Source: Bacillota bacterium | GTDB lineage: Bacteria; Bacillota; Clostridia; Peptostreptococcales; Anaerovoracaceae | NCBI GenBank assembly: GCA_017397825.1 | Contig: JAFQHT010000092.1 | Coordinates: 22,661 to 86,660, forward strand | Direction of reading: 5' to 3' | Length of the DNA: 64,000 bases | Part shown: in pieces, positions 43,776 through 51,805 of the stretch | Layout of the letters: the number at the start of each line of letters is the position of its first letter | How positions within the stretch are numbered: position 1 is the stretch's first letter | Position numbers and translations under genes: made by a program | Notes under the pieces: model-generated | Databases searched by the model: none | Told to the model about the DNA's origin: nothing | What the model saw: only the letters and a program-made list of their open reading frames with translations

Positions 43776-45545
43776 AAGCAATATAAGTCCTGATGCGGCA
43801 CCTGCCATGATAAGAAGGTGCGGCAGTATTCCCATGTCTCCGGTTTCAGGCACTGAGGTAAGAGGTTGCTCCTCTTCATCAGACGCTTCTGGCCCTGTAC
43901 TTTCAGGCATTTCCGGTTGTTCAGGCACCACAGGCTCTTCCGGCGTAACTGGTTCTTCCGGAATTACCGGCGGATCCGGCTCCCATGGAATTACCGGATA
44001 GACAGGTATTACAGGAGTAACCGGGGTAACAGGAATAACCGGTATTTCTTTTTTGGTGTTATATACTATTACCGGTTCTGGTTCTGCCCCATCACCACGA
44101 TATAAAACAGCCGCAATATACTTGCCATCACCTTCCTCATACCCTTCCGGTGCCTTTATTTCTCTGAAAAAGTATTCATACCCGTCTGCCAGTCCGCTTA
44201 CAGTTATTCTGCCGTCGCCGTCTGTTACAACTCCTTCACATACAGGATGAAAAACTTTGCCGTCATAAGCATAAAGTGCAAATTCAGCTCCCGCCAGAGG
44301 ATGCTGATTTTCTGCATCAAACTTTACGAGAGAAACACTTCCTGTTCCAGGTACAAAATCTATTTCCGATGATGCTCTTACCGGTGTCATATCTTCTGCA
44401 AAACCCACCAGATTCTGAGAAGCATCTCTTGCATCGTCATTACCTGCAGGCTGTGCCTCGTAAAAATATACATCATTTACTGACTGAGTCCCTGTCAGCC
44501 CAAGGTTCACGGTTCCGGCTTCCTTGATACCTCTGAATATAATTGTATAATAGCCTTCACTGTCAGGCATAAGCCTGCCCTCTCCTGTAAGTGCGTATTC
44601 AGCCATCTGCTCTCCCATGGAAGCAGTAATCGTAAGGTTATCCTTTTCAACATCCGGGGCTGCTGCAAGTCTGAATCTTACCGTAACATCATAAGCCATA
44701 TCACCGCTGGTCAGCACAGCTTTCTCCGATATAATTTCGTCTGTAAACAATATGCTTTCCGGTGAAGACGGCTGCCCCAGCTGACCCAGCAGATAATTGC
44801 GGAAAGCCTTGATATTGTTATCAAGATAAAGCGGATCGTTTTCTGCCGCACCTTCCACATAAGGTCTGAATTTCATCCAGAACCCATCGCTCTCAGTGTT
44901 TGCAAAGGCCCAGATTGCAAGCTGGGTGGCAGTCATTGCCTGATCTTCAGTAAGGCCGCTGATTGGTTCAACTACATCAAAAGCATCTCCCGGCAAAAAC
45001 GCTCCTGTTTCCAGGGTTATATCCTCTTTTTCCGATGCAATCCACTGGTTAGCTGCAGCTTCTGCCGCTGCCAGATCTTCAGAGGTCCAGTCAGTCCAGT
45101 AGCCATTGTTCATGATTCCGCGTATGTGTTTTGCTGCGCCGGCTGTAAAATAGGAGGAATCTTCCAGATTTATACGCTTATATAATGCTCCTGCCTGAGC
45201 ACTGACGATAAAGTCGCAGCAATATGCCGCAAAGCTTTTCTCCGTCCCGTCCGTACGGTCAAGCCTGAAGATTCCCGAACCAACAGGATAGGTTCTCCAT
45301 TTTTCCCACTCTGTTGTGGTACCATCCGCACTTGTACGCATCCACTTAAAAGCCAGTCTGTAAGAGCTTTCAAGGTCACGGATACCATTATTCCAACGCT
45401 GGCCGTCATACTTGTAAATATACAGCGGATCCGGCTGTGTTTCATTTCCGGCTGTGTTTTCTTCAGCCATGGCAGGCGCGCCGGGTACGGTAAAAATCAG
45501 CATTGCCACCAGTGCCGCTGCCAGAATTCTTTTAAATCCTTTCAT
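43758..45545 (-). CDS. Sortase-anchored surface adhesin with thioester domain and SpaA/Cna-B repeat
   Basis: 595 residues from the ATG at 45545 (AGAGGGG upstream); the longer frame contains no signal and is not used. Signal peptide residues 1-27. Residues about 60-215 form a thioester domain: the cysteine pair AYCC at 109-110 and TQLAIW with Gln208 are the expected Cys and Gln partners of the internal bond. A beta-rich linker domain follows (about 260-400). Residues about 430-500 are a SpaA/Cna-B fold (VSLVKFDAENQHPLAGAEFALYA ... FFREIKAPEGYEEGDGKY). Then comes a proline-rich stalk with repeated PVTP/PVIP/PEEP units. VPETG at 565-569, a hydrophobic helix and KKRTS form a variant LPXTG signal. 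Such proteins bind host targets covalently. No sortase is in the window. Confidence 0.9.
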   Translation of the reverse strand: MKGFKRILAAALVAMLIFTVPGAPAMAEENTAGNETQPDPLYIYKYDGQRWNNGIRDLESSYRLAFKWMRTSADGTTTEWEKWRTYPVGSGIFRLDRTDGTEKSFAAYCCDFIVSAQAGALYKRINLEDSSYFTAGAAKHIRGIMNNGYWTDWTSEDLAAAEAAANQWIASEKEDITLETGAFLPGDAFDVVEPISGLTEDQAMTATQLAIWAFANTESDGFWMKFRPYVEGAAENDPLYLDNNIKAFRNYLLGQLGQPSSPESILFTDEIISEKAVLTSGDMAYDVTVRFRLAAAPDVEKDNLTITASMGEQMAEYALTGEGRLMPDSEGYYTIIFRGIKEAGTVNLGLTGTQSVNDVYFYEAQPAGNDDARDASQNLVGFAEDMTPVRASSEIDFVPGTGSVSLVKFDAENQHPLAGAEFALYAYDGKVFHPVCEGVVTDGDGRITVSGLADGYEYFFREIKAPEGYEEGDGKYIAAVLYRGDGAEPEPVIVYNTKKEIPVIPVTPVTPVIPVYPVIPWEPDPPVIPEEPVTPEEPVVPEQPEMPESTGPEASDEEEQPLTSVPETGDMGILPHLLIMAGAASGLILLKKRTS

Positions 45546-45605
45546 CTCAAATACCCCTCTTCCAAAATCCTTTAATACTATTATATTAGGTATTATATTG
45601 AGACG

Positions 45606-45638
45606 AAAAAAAATCATGCACCAAATTGATGCATGATT
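45606..45638 (-). terminator. Terminator after the NhaC-like gene at 45691
   Basis: Minus-strand stem AATCATGCA/TGCATGATT followed by eight T. It separates this gene from the adhesin gene. Confidence 0.9.
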
Positions 45639-45690
45639 CGTGAAAGTATGTGTAAATGTGTCTGGGTTCAGTTCAGTCCGACAATTTTTA

Positions 45691-47001
45691 TTACAGCAGT
45701 GGTGCCAGGAAAATTGCGCAGAGAGCAATAGGGACATTGTAGCAGATTGCTGTAGGTACACATGTATCCCAGATATGGTCATGCTGACCGTCAGCGTTAA
45801 GACCTGATGTCGGGCCGAGAGTTGTGTCAGAAGCCGGAGATCCTGCATCTCCCAGGGCCGCAGCTGCTGCAATGAGCATTACTGTTCCTTCCACACTGAA
45901 ACCCATCTGTGCACAGAGTGGTACATAAAGAACTGCCAGTACAGGAATGGTTCCGAATGATGTGCCGATACCCATAGTAATAATCAGGCCGATTACCATC
46001 ATAACTGTGGCTGCAACAATTTTGCTTCCGCCCATGATTGTGAGGGATGCTTCAACAAGCTCATTTACTGCCCCAGTCTGGTTCATAACAGCTGCATAAC
46101 CTGAAGCAACCAACATGATAAAGGCGATTACACCCATAATTGCAAAACCGTCTTTTACTACGTTTTCAAATTCACTGATTTTGACTGCGCCGAAAATAAC
46201 CATAATTGCAATTCCTGCAAGAGCTCCCAGAGGAAGAGAGTCTGTAAGCAGATTAATTACCAGAGTTCCCACTGCAGCAACCAGAGTTACCCAGTGTGAA
46301 AAATTCATTTTAGTAACAGAGCCACCTTCGTGATGCTGAGTTCCGATAACTTCCCCGTCTGCATATGCTCTTGGTTTTCTGAATACGATTATTGCCACAA
46401 TAAGGCCGATAATCATTGAAGCACCCAGAGGCCATGTGCTCTTCCACACTTCACCTACTTCAAGGGGCATACCGTTGGCAGCAAGGTTGTCAGCAATCAG
46501 ACCATGGAAGATAAATCCGAAGCCGAAAGGAAGTGCTATGTACGGTGCTTTGAGACCGAATGCCAGTGCACATGCAACATTTCTTCTGTCCAGTCTCAGT
46601 TCATTCATAAGAGGAAGCAGTGAAGGAATAAGAATAGGAATAAATGCAATATGTACAGGGATAAGGTTCTGAGAACAGCACGCAATTACAGCAAGGGCGA
46701 TAATAAGAAGCAGCCCGTTTCTTCCTACAACTTTAGAAATCTTGTGTGAAAGAATTTCTGTAATGCCTGTGTGCGCCATACCACTGGCAAGAATTCCAAG
46801 AAGAATATAGCTGAGTGCAGTCTGAGCGTTGCCACCCATACCTCCGATAAGTGCAGTCATTGTGTCAGTTACCGACATACCTGCAATAAGTCCGGCAGCC
46901 ATGGCAGAAACAAGAAGTGAAAGCAGTACGTTGATTTTGAGCATACAAAGTACAATCAACAGCAGAACTGCAATCACAATAGGGTTAAATAAAATTTCCA
47001 T
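45691..47001 (-). CDS. NhaC/YuiF-type transporter
   Basis: 436 residues, about 11 helices. GNAQTALSYILLGILASGMAHTGI, GRNGLLLIIALAVIACCSQNLIPVHIAFIPILIPSLLPLMNELRLDRRNVACALAFGLKAPYIALPFGFGFIFHGLI and ALGDAGSPASDTTLGPTSGLNADGQHDHIWDTCVPTAICYN match the Na+/H+ antiporter family that includes Bacillus YuiF. Family members are annotated as sodium/proton antiporters, though several transport amino acids. It is divergent from the small sigma-54 gene at 47464 and has its own terminator. Confidence 0.88.
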   Translation of the reverse strand: MEILFNPIVIAVLLLIVLCMLKINVLLSLLVSAMAAGLIAGMSVTDTMTALIGGMGGNAQTALSYILLGILASGMAHTGITEILSHKISKVVGRNGLLLIIALAVIACCSQNLIPVHIAFIPILIPSLLPLMNELRLDRRNVACALAFGLKAPYIALPFGFGFIFHGLIADNLAANGMPLEVGEVWKSTWPLGASMIIGLIVAIIVFRKPRAYADGEVIGTQHHEGGSVTKMNFSHWVTLVAAVGTLVINLLTDSLPLGALAGIAIMVIFGAVKISEFENVVKDGFAIMGVIAFIMLVASGYAAVMNQTGAVNELVEASLTIMGGSKIVAATVMMVIGLIITMGIGTSFGTIPVLAVLYVPLCAQMGFSVEGTVMLIAAAAALGDAGSPASDTTLGPTSGLNADGQHDHIWDTCVPTAICYNVPIALCAIFLAPLL

Positions 47002-47168
47002 AAAATATAAATCTCCTGTCAGTGTATTTTTATCGTTTTATCTCTTTTTCGCGTTAAAGCGTTATCCGACTACTTGATTAAATGCAAGAACTGTGCCAAA
47101 ATTATTATTTCTTCGGAAATCCAGTATTTGCTGTTGAATTAATACTGATTCAGACTTCTTGCAGTCTA

Positions 47169-47188
47169 TTTGAACCATTTTTGAGTCA
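47169..47188 (+). repeat. Activator-site repeat 1 (UAS) upstream of the small gene
   Basis: TTTGAACC-N6-GAGTCA. Its twin starts exactly 33 bases downstream, about three helical turns, so both sites face the same side of the DNA. Located about 190 bases before the -24 element. Confidence 0.7.
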
Positions 47189-47201
47189 TCAAGCAGTTTT
47201 G

Positions 47202-47221
47202 TTTGAACCGATTATGAGTCA
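47202..47221 (+). repeat. Activator-site repeat 2 (UAS) upstream of the small gene
   Basis: TTTGAACC-N6-GAGTCA, identical at all fixed positions to repeat 1. The imperfect inverted symmetry (TTGAaCc against TTGACTC) suits a dimeric Fis-type helix-turn-helix. Confidence 0.7.
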
Positions 47222-47367
47222 ATATGTATTTTCTCTTTGAAATTTCAACAATCTGGTGTATAATAATTATGCCTAAAAGCATTAAAATGTTCCCGATTTG
47301 TTAACGCTTTGTTAAGAAATTGCCCATAGCCTGCCATTTTTATTATTTTTTCTTGTTTTTGCAATTA

Positions 47368-47386
47368 TTGGCACGGCTTATGCAAT
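47368..47386 (+). promoter_or_regulatory. Sigma-54 promoter of the small orphan gene
   Basis: TTGGCACGGCTTATGCA: the GG at 47370-47371 and GC at 47382-47383 are separated by exactly ten bases, the -24/-12 arrangement of RpoN promoters. The gene begins about 65 bases beyond the expected start point, with GGAGGG as ribosome site. Confidence 0.88.
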
Positions 47387-47463
47387 TAATTATAGCGTAA
47401 ACAAATTCACTTATAATTAATTTACTATAACTAAAAGGATGTATTAAAACGGAGGGAATTAAA

Positions 47464-47703
47464 ATGACAAACAAGAAACAGTTATTAGACTATGCTTTCG
47501 ACGAAGCTATCAGAGCACTCAACTTTTTCACTTTTGAAAACACACTTTTAAAAGATGCTCTTTTCACTTCAATGATGGGTTATGCAGAACGTAACGGCTA
47601 CACATTCACTGTAGAAGAAGTTCAGGCTACAATCGTTGCTGGTCTTGAAACATTAAAGAAGTCAGGTGCTGACTTCAGAATCCAGACTTGGACAATGAAA
47701 TAA
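47464..47703 (+). CDS. Orphan 79-residue protein under sigma-54 control
   Basis: 79 residues, predicted helical, soluble, no cysteine, no signal or membrane helix: MTNKKQLLDYAFDEAIRALNFF, then MMGYAERNGYTFTVEEVQATIVAGLETLKKSG. I do not recognise the family. Codons are strongly biased to the set used by the two transporters downstream of the activator (GCT, GAA, TTC, ATC), which implies high expression. It is transcribed alone: its own -24/-12 promoter with paired activator sites and its own terminator. The flanking activator with a Kdd-like domain suggests a role in the same amino-acid pathway; this is inference. Confidence 0.85.
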   Translation: MTNKKQLLDYAFDEAIRALNFFTFENTLLKDALFTSMMGYAERNGYTFTVEEVQATIVAGLETLKKSGADFRIQTWTMK

Positions 47704-47718
47704 ATCAAAAAATACATG

Positions 47719-47746
47719 AAGGACGTCGGGAACGACGTCCTTTTTT
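47719..47746. terminator. Bidirectional terminator between the small gene and the sigma-54 activator gene
   Basis: Nine-base stem AAGGACGTC/GACGTCCTT with loop GGGAAC followed by TTTT; the activator gene converges from the other side, its stop eight bases away. Confidence 0.88.
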
Positions 47747-47753
47747 GTTTGCG

Positions 47754-49844
47754 TTAAAGGTTATGTTTCAGTTTTTTACGGGCCAGAGTTGTCTGCGGAA
47801 TTCCGAGAAACTCAGCTGCTTTTCTGGTTGTCCCTTTCTTTTTAAGTGCATACTCAATCAGTTTCTTTTCCTGTTCATCCATAATAAGATTGAAGTCCAT
47901 AAACTCATCATCTTCATGTTCTTTTTTTATGTCAGTAACCACATTATTAAACACATTCTGATTAAGCAGCATTTCTACTGCATAGCCGCCTATTATCTTG
48001 TCTTTTTCAGAAATGTATAGTCTGTGCACAGTATTTTCAAGTTCACGGACATTGCCCGGCCAGTGGTATTCCGTCAGCTGTTTATGGGCATCAGGAGAAA
48101 AGCTCTTGATTACACCGTATTTTTCACTGTAATTTTTAAGAAAAGCCTCGCTGAGACACTCAATGTCTTCTTTTCGCATGCGCAGAGGCGGCACATTTAT
48201 CAGGCAGATATTCAGCCTGTAATAAAGGTCTTCTCTGAATTTTCCTTCTTCCACAAGTTTTTTCAGAGGAATATTATTGGCACATACCACACGCACATTC
48301 ACATGTTTAGGCTGTACACCACCAACCCGGTAATAAGTATTTTCCTGCAGAACTCTCAGAAGTTTGGACTGCATTACCAGCGAAAGGCTTCCTATTTCGT
48401 CCAGAAAAAGTGTTCCGTTATTGGCAAGTTCAAAGTATCCTGCTTTTCCTGATGCCTGGGCACCGGTGAAAGACCCTTTTTCGTACCCGAAGAACTCTGA
48501 TTCTGCCAGACTTTCCTGAATTGTTGCACAGTTGATTTTAATGCAAGGTTTGTCACGGCGCGGACTGTTCTGATGGATCAGATTACATATTTTTTCTTTT
48601 CCGACACCAGTTTCACCCTGAATTATAACATTGCAGTCATACTGGGCCACATTGATAACTTCCTCAACCACTTCTGCAGTCATTCTGCTTTTATAAATAA
48701 AACCATCAATCTGCTGAACAGCAGTCTGGATTCTTCCTTTATATTCTGCTCTTACTATTTTATAAGGGATTTTTTTCTTTCCGGCATAAAATTTATCAAG
48801 TCTCTGAAGTACAGGTTCTGTTTTTTTCACAATGCCAACCGCGAAATCATAGGCAAAGCTGCTGTATCCGTCAAGGCTGTAGTTCATAATGTCTTTGCCC
48901 AGGCAGTCCACAAGAAGAAGTCCCTGTCCATAACGGCTGTTGATACTTGTATAACACACGATACCTTTATCTTTGGCTATAAGGGACGCCACACTTTCAC
49001 AACCCATGATATTTTCAAGATTTATCACAGCATCAAAGGCTTCCGAAACCTGATTACCCATTATCTTTTCTGCCGCATCGTAAGGCTTGCTCAGGTCAAC
49101 AAGATATATATCATCTATAAGCGACCCAAAAATGGTTCGCAGTTCATCTTCAATAATTCCGCTGAAATATGCACTGTCAATCACAAAACTTACAGACACT
49201 TCCGGACCTGCTGAATCACGTACCATCTGCGCATAAAATATTGTTTCCGCCATGTTGCTGCCGATTATAGCAACTTTGCGTATGTTCCTGTGCTTCAGCT
49301 CCTGGCTGATTCCATAGAGGCTTCCTTCTTCTTCAAGAGCACGCAGGAGATATATGCTTTCCGCAGACTCAACATCGTCTGTTTTTATAAGTTTGGCCGT
49401 TTCAAAACAGATCACATAGCCGCGGCATGTGATTTCACCATAATATATATCTATGTCTTCAATTTCTTCTATATATATAGGTTGTCCTGCCAGAGGTGTC
49501 ATGCATACAACATTGTCCCCGGGCTTCAGACCATCCATTTCATATTCCGGCCCCGCTTCCGCAACTGTTCCCATAAAGAGTCCGCTGCTTTCCGTGTACG
49601 GATTATGCAGCTTGCCGCGTTCATTGACAATCTTAAGAATACGCTCTTTAAGAAGATTTTCATCATACTCGCATATACTGCAAAGCTGATAAAAATTCTC
49701 TCTTTCAAAAGCGATTCGTTTCAGGTTCACTTTAAGTTCCGTCGGACCTGCGGGTGCAGAGTTGTCCAGTTTCCATGCAGTAACAGGCAGAGTACCTTTT
49801 GGTTCAAGCACTCTTTCAATTCCAAAATTTTTGTGCATTTTCAT
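47754..49844 (-). CDS. Sigma-54-dependent activator with a 3,5-diaminohexanoate dehydrogenase-like sensory half
   Basis: 696 residues from the ATG at 49844; an ATG at 49838 is equally possible from the spacing to GAAAGG. Residues 1-~345 resemble L-erythro-3,5-diaminohexanoate dehydrogenase (Kdd): RVLEPKGTLPVTAWKLDN at the start, then GKLHNPYTESSGLFMGTVAEAG, GDNVVCMTPLAGQPIYIEEIEDIDI and a nucleotide-fold segment VAIIGSNMAET. The usual GxGxxG is replaced by GSNMAE, so catalysis is doubtful. Residues about 385-620 are the AAA+ activator: Walker A GETGVGKE, sigma-54 contact loop GSFTGA, Walker B GTLFLDEIGS, and R-finger region LRVLQENTYYRVGG. The C-terminus is a Fis-type HTH (KKGTTRKAAEFLGIPQTTLARKKLKHNL). 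Between the two genes it should control. Confidence 0.88.
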   Translation of the reverse strand: MKMHKNFGIERVLEPKGTLPVTAWKLDNSAPAGPTELKVNLKRIAFERENFYQLCSICEYDENLLKERILKIVNERGKLHNPYTESSGLFMGTVAEAGPEYEMDGLKPGDNVVCMTPLAGQPIYIEEIEDIDIYYGEITCRGYVICFETAKLIKTDDVESAESIYLLRALEEEGSLYGISQELKHRNIRKVAIIGSNMAETIFYAQMVRDSAGPEVSVSFVIDSAYFSGIIEDELRTIFGSLIDDIYLVDLSKPYDAAEKIMGNQVSEAFDAVINLENIMGCESVASLIAKDKGIVCYTSINSRYGQGLLLVDCLGKDIMNYSLDGYSSFAYDFAVGIVKKTEPVLQRLDKFYAGKKKIPYKIVRAEYKGRIQTAVQQIDGFIYKSRMTAEVVEEVINVAQYDCNVIIQGETGVGKEKICNLIHQNSPRRDKPCIKINCATIQESLAESEFFGYEKGSFTGAQASGKAGYFELANNGTLFLDEIGSLSLVMQSKLLRVLQENTYYRVGGVQPKHVNVRVVCANNIPLKKLVEEGKFREDLYYRLNICLINVPPLRMRKEDIECLSEAFLKNYSEKYGVIKSFSPDAHKQLTEYHWPGNVRELENTVHRLYISEKDKIIGGYAVEMLLNQNVFNNVVTDIKKEHEDDEFMDFNLIMDEQEKKLIEYALKKKGTTRKAAEFLGIPQTTLARKKLKHNL

Positions 49845-49865
49845 CAAGCCTTTCTTCGTGCGCCG

Positions 49866-49886
49866 TTTTCGGTTCGCATATGTTAA
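49866..49886 (+). repeat. Activator-site repeat A upstream of the first transporter
   Basis: TTTTCGGTTCG followed by CATATGTTAA. Read on the minus strand it contains CGAACCGAAAA, sharing the GAACC core with the sites at 47169 and 47202. It begins 22 bases from the activator start, so it may also control the activator gene. Confidence 0.6.
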
Positions 49887-49896
49887 TATTGTACCA

Positions 49897-49917
49897 TTTT
49901 CGGTTCGTAAGTGTCAA
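49897..49917 (+). repeat. Activator-site repeat B upstream of the first transporter
   Basis: TTTTCGGTTCG followed by TAAGTGTCAA, 31 bases after repeat A (about three helical turns). It lies about 120 bases before the -24 element, a normal enhancer distance. Confidence 0.6.
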
Positions 49918-50017
49918 GAATATATGTATCGCCATGAACGCAGTTAAAACTTTGTTAAGATGTATTTTTCAACGCTTGTTAAGATTTTTAAAAGATTGTG
50001 CTAAGAAAATTGTCGAT

Positions 50018-50036
50018 TTGGCACAGAAATTGCTAA
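50018..50036 (+). promoter_or_regulatory. Sigma-54 promoter of the first NhaC-family transporter
   Basis: TTGGCACAGAAATTGCT: GG at 50020-50021 and GC at 50032-50033 with ten bases between. Start point expected near 50045; the gene begins at 50086 with AAAGGAG. Confidence 0.9.
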
Positions 50037-50085
50037 TAAATAATCATGTAATTATAATAATATTCTATGAAAAGGAGAAAAAATT

Positions 50086-51564
50086 ATGAACTTTGTAACT
50101 GGTTTACTGAAATTCTCACCAGTATTCGTACTTGCTGGTCTTATGATTTCAGGTCAGGACGCTCTTATCGCTGCATTCCTTGCTTGCGTATTTGCGTTCA
50201 TCATCGCTGGTATCGTATCCAAAGTTAAGTTCCAGGAAGCTCTGGACGCAGCTATGGACAGCGTAAAGCACATTTTAGTTGCACTCTTCATCCTCATGTT
50301 CGCTTATGCAATGGCAGAAGCTTTCATGTCATACGGTGTAGGTGCTTCTATCATCAACATTGCACTTTCCCTTGGTATCACAGCTAAGTCTGTTGCTTGC
50401 GTAGGTTTCATCTGCTGCGCACTTCTTTCTGTAGCAACTGGTACTTCCTGGGGTACATTCGCAGCTTGTGCACCAATCTTCTTATGGTTATCCCACATTG
50501 TAGACGGTAACGTATTCTTAACAGCTTGCGCTATCGCTGGTGGTGCTTGCTTCGGTGACAACATCGGTCTCATCTCCGATACTACTATCGTATCCTCCGG
50601 TATCCAGGGCGTAGAAGTTATCCGCAGAATCAGACACCAGGGTGTTTGGTCAATCGCTTGTTTAGTACTCGCTGCTATCTGCTTCTTCGTAGCAGGTATC
50701 ACAATGGGTCTTCCTGGCGAAACTGTAGAAGCTGCTAACGTAATGGCAGAAATCCCTGCAGACGTATTCACTTTCTTAAGTGAAGAAAGACCTGCTGCAG
50801 TAGCTCTTCTTGAACAGGTATCCTCCGGTGTTCCTGTTTACATGGTACTTCCACTTGTACTCGTAATCGGTCTTGCAGTTGCTGGTCTCAACACATTCAT
50901 CTGCATCGGTTCCGGTCTTGTTTCCTCTTACATCCTTGGTATCTTTGCAGGTACAGCTGGTTCCGTACAGTCCTTACTTGACGACATCGTATTCGTTGGT
51001 TTCGAAGGTGCTGGTGCATGGGTTATCATCATGATGATGTGGGTTGCAGCATTCGGTGGCGTAATGCAGAAGATGGACGCTTTCGCTCCTCTTGCAGCAT
51101 TAGTTGTAAAGTTATCCAAGAAGGTAAGACACCTTATGGGTTGGAACGCAGTTCTCTCCCTCATTGGTAACGCTGCTCTTTCCGATGAAATGGCTCAGAT
51201 CGTAACAATCGGTCCTGTTATCAGCCAGATCGTTGACGAAAACGTTGAAGGTTCCGAAGAAGATATGTACACATTACACTTAAGAAATGCTACATTCTCC
51301 GACGCTCTCGGCGTATTCGGTTCCCAGCTCATTCCATGGCACGTATACCTTGGCTTCTACGTAGGTATCGCTTCCGGCGTATATCCATTAGTAGAAATCA
51401 CTAACATGGACTTCTTAAAGTACAACTTCATGGCTTACATTGCAGTTGGTTCCATCATCATCCTTACATTCACAGGATTAGACAGATTCATTCCTCTGTT
51501 CAAGCTTCCTTCTGAACCTGCTGTACAGTTAAAGAAGAAAAACGCAGAACAGAAAGCTGCTTAA
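50086..51564 (+). CDS. NhaC-family transporter 1 (sigma-54 controlled)
   Basis: 492 residues, about 12 helices. The family core ATGTSWGTFAACAPIFLWLSHIVDGN and GGACFGDNIGLISDTTIVSSGIQGVEVIRRIRHQG is the NhaC pattern. NhaC proteins are annotated Na+/H+ antiporters, but members next to catabolic genes often carry amino acids or keto acids in exchange. The strong optimal codon use points to very high expression. A paralogue follows 241 bases later. Given the Kdd-like activator and sigma-54 promoter I infer uptake of lysine or a lysine-pathway intermediate; the substrate is not demonstrable from sequence. Confidence 0.9.
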   Translation: MNFVTGLLKFSPVFVLAGLMISGQDALIAAFLACVFAFIIAGIVSKVKFQEALDAAMDSVKHILVALFILMFAYAMAEAFMSYGVGASIINIALSLGITAKSVACVGFICCALLSVATGTSWGTFAACAPIFLWLSHIVDGNVFLTACAIAGGACFGDNIGLISDTTIVSSGIQGVEVIRRIRHQGVWSIACLVLAAICFFVAGITMGLPGETVEAANVMAEIPADVFTFLSEERPAAVALLEQVSSGVPVYMVLPLVLVIGLAVAGLNTFICIGSGLVSSYILGIFAGTAGSVQSLLDDIVFVGFEGAGAWVIIMMMWVAAFGGVMQKMDAFAPLAALVVKLSKKVRHLMGWNAVLSLIGNAALSDEMAQIVTIGPVISQIVDENVEGSEEDMYTLHLRNATFSDALGVFGSQLIPWHVYLGFYVGIASGVYPLVEITNMDFLKYNFMAYIAVGSIIILTFTGLDRFIPLFKLPSEPAVQLKKKNAEQKAA

Positions 51565-51585
51565 TTAAGAACATAATAAGTTTTC

Positions 51586-51620
51586 AACACCTCTGAATAA
51601 CAATTCAGGGGTGTTTTTTT
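51586..51620 (+). terminator. Terminator after transporter 1
   Basis: Stem AACACCTCTGAAT/ATTCAGGGGTGTT, loop AACA, then seven T. Confidence 0.92.
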
Positions 51621-51723
51621 ATAATTATATCTGCAATTACAAAGTATCTCTCTTTTCTTAACATATATTAATTATGTGCTAATATGGCATCAATACCGGC
51701 TAATACCCTGCTAAGATGCTAAA

Positions 51724-51758
51724 AAACTGTCGAATTGGGAAGAAATATAATATATAAT
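51724..51758 (+). promoter_or_regulatory. Decayed copy of the sigma-54 promoter before transporter 2
   Basis: AAAACTGTCGAATTGGGAAGAAATATAATA aligns with the segment at 50005-50036, but the -24 element has become TTGGGA and the -12 GC is lost. TATAAT-like boxes have appeared in its place. Confidence 0.55.
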
Positions 51759-51805
51759 CTCAACCGCAATTATTATTTATTGTTTTGTAAAGGAGAAAAA
51801 TAATT

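Larger units (their letters stand above)
47002..47463. promoter_or_regulatory. 462-base regulatory region between the NhaC-like gene and the small sigma-54 gene
   Basis: No gene is supported here. The region contains two enhancer-type repeats (47169-47188 and 47202-47221), two TTTGTTAA boxes (47297-47304 and 47308-47315) and a -24/-12 promoter (47368-47386). The part next to 47001 presumably holds the promoter of the NhaC-like gene, but no clear -35/-10 pair was found. Confidence 0.7.

Noticed and set aside
45546-45872. N-terminal extension of the adhesin
   Set aside because: The longer open frame lacks a signal peptide and ribosome site; the ATG at 45545 gives both.
47464-47703. Nif11-type RiPP leader peptide
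   Set aside because: YAERNGYTFTVEEVQ recalls Nif11 leaders, but there is no Gly-Gly cleavage site, no Cys/Ser/Thr-rich core and no maturase or exporter next to it.
51640-51805. Intact sigma-54 promoter for transporter 2
   Set aside because: The homologous segment lacks the -12 GC and has TTGGGA instead of TTGGCA; no GAACC repeats were found upstream.
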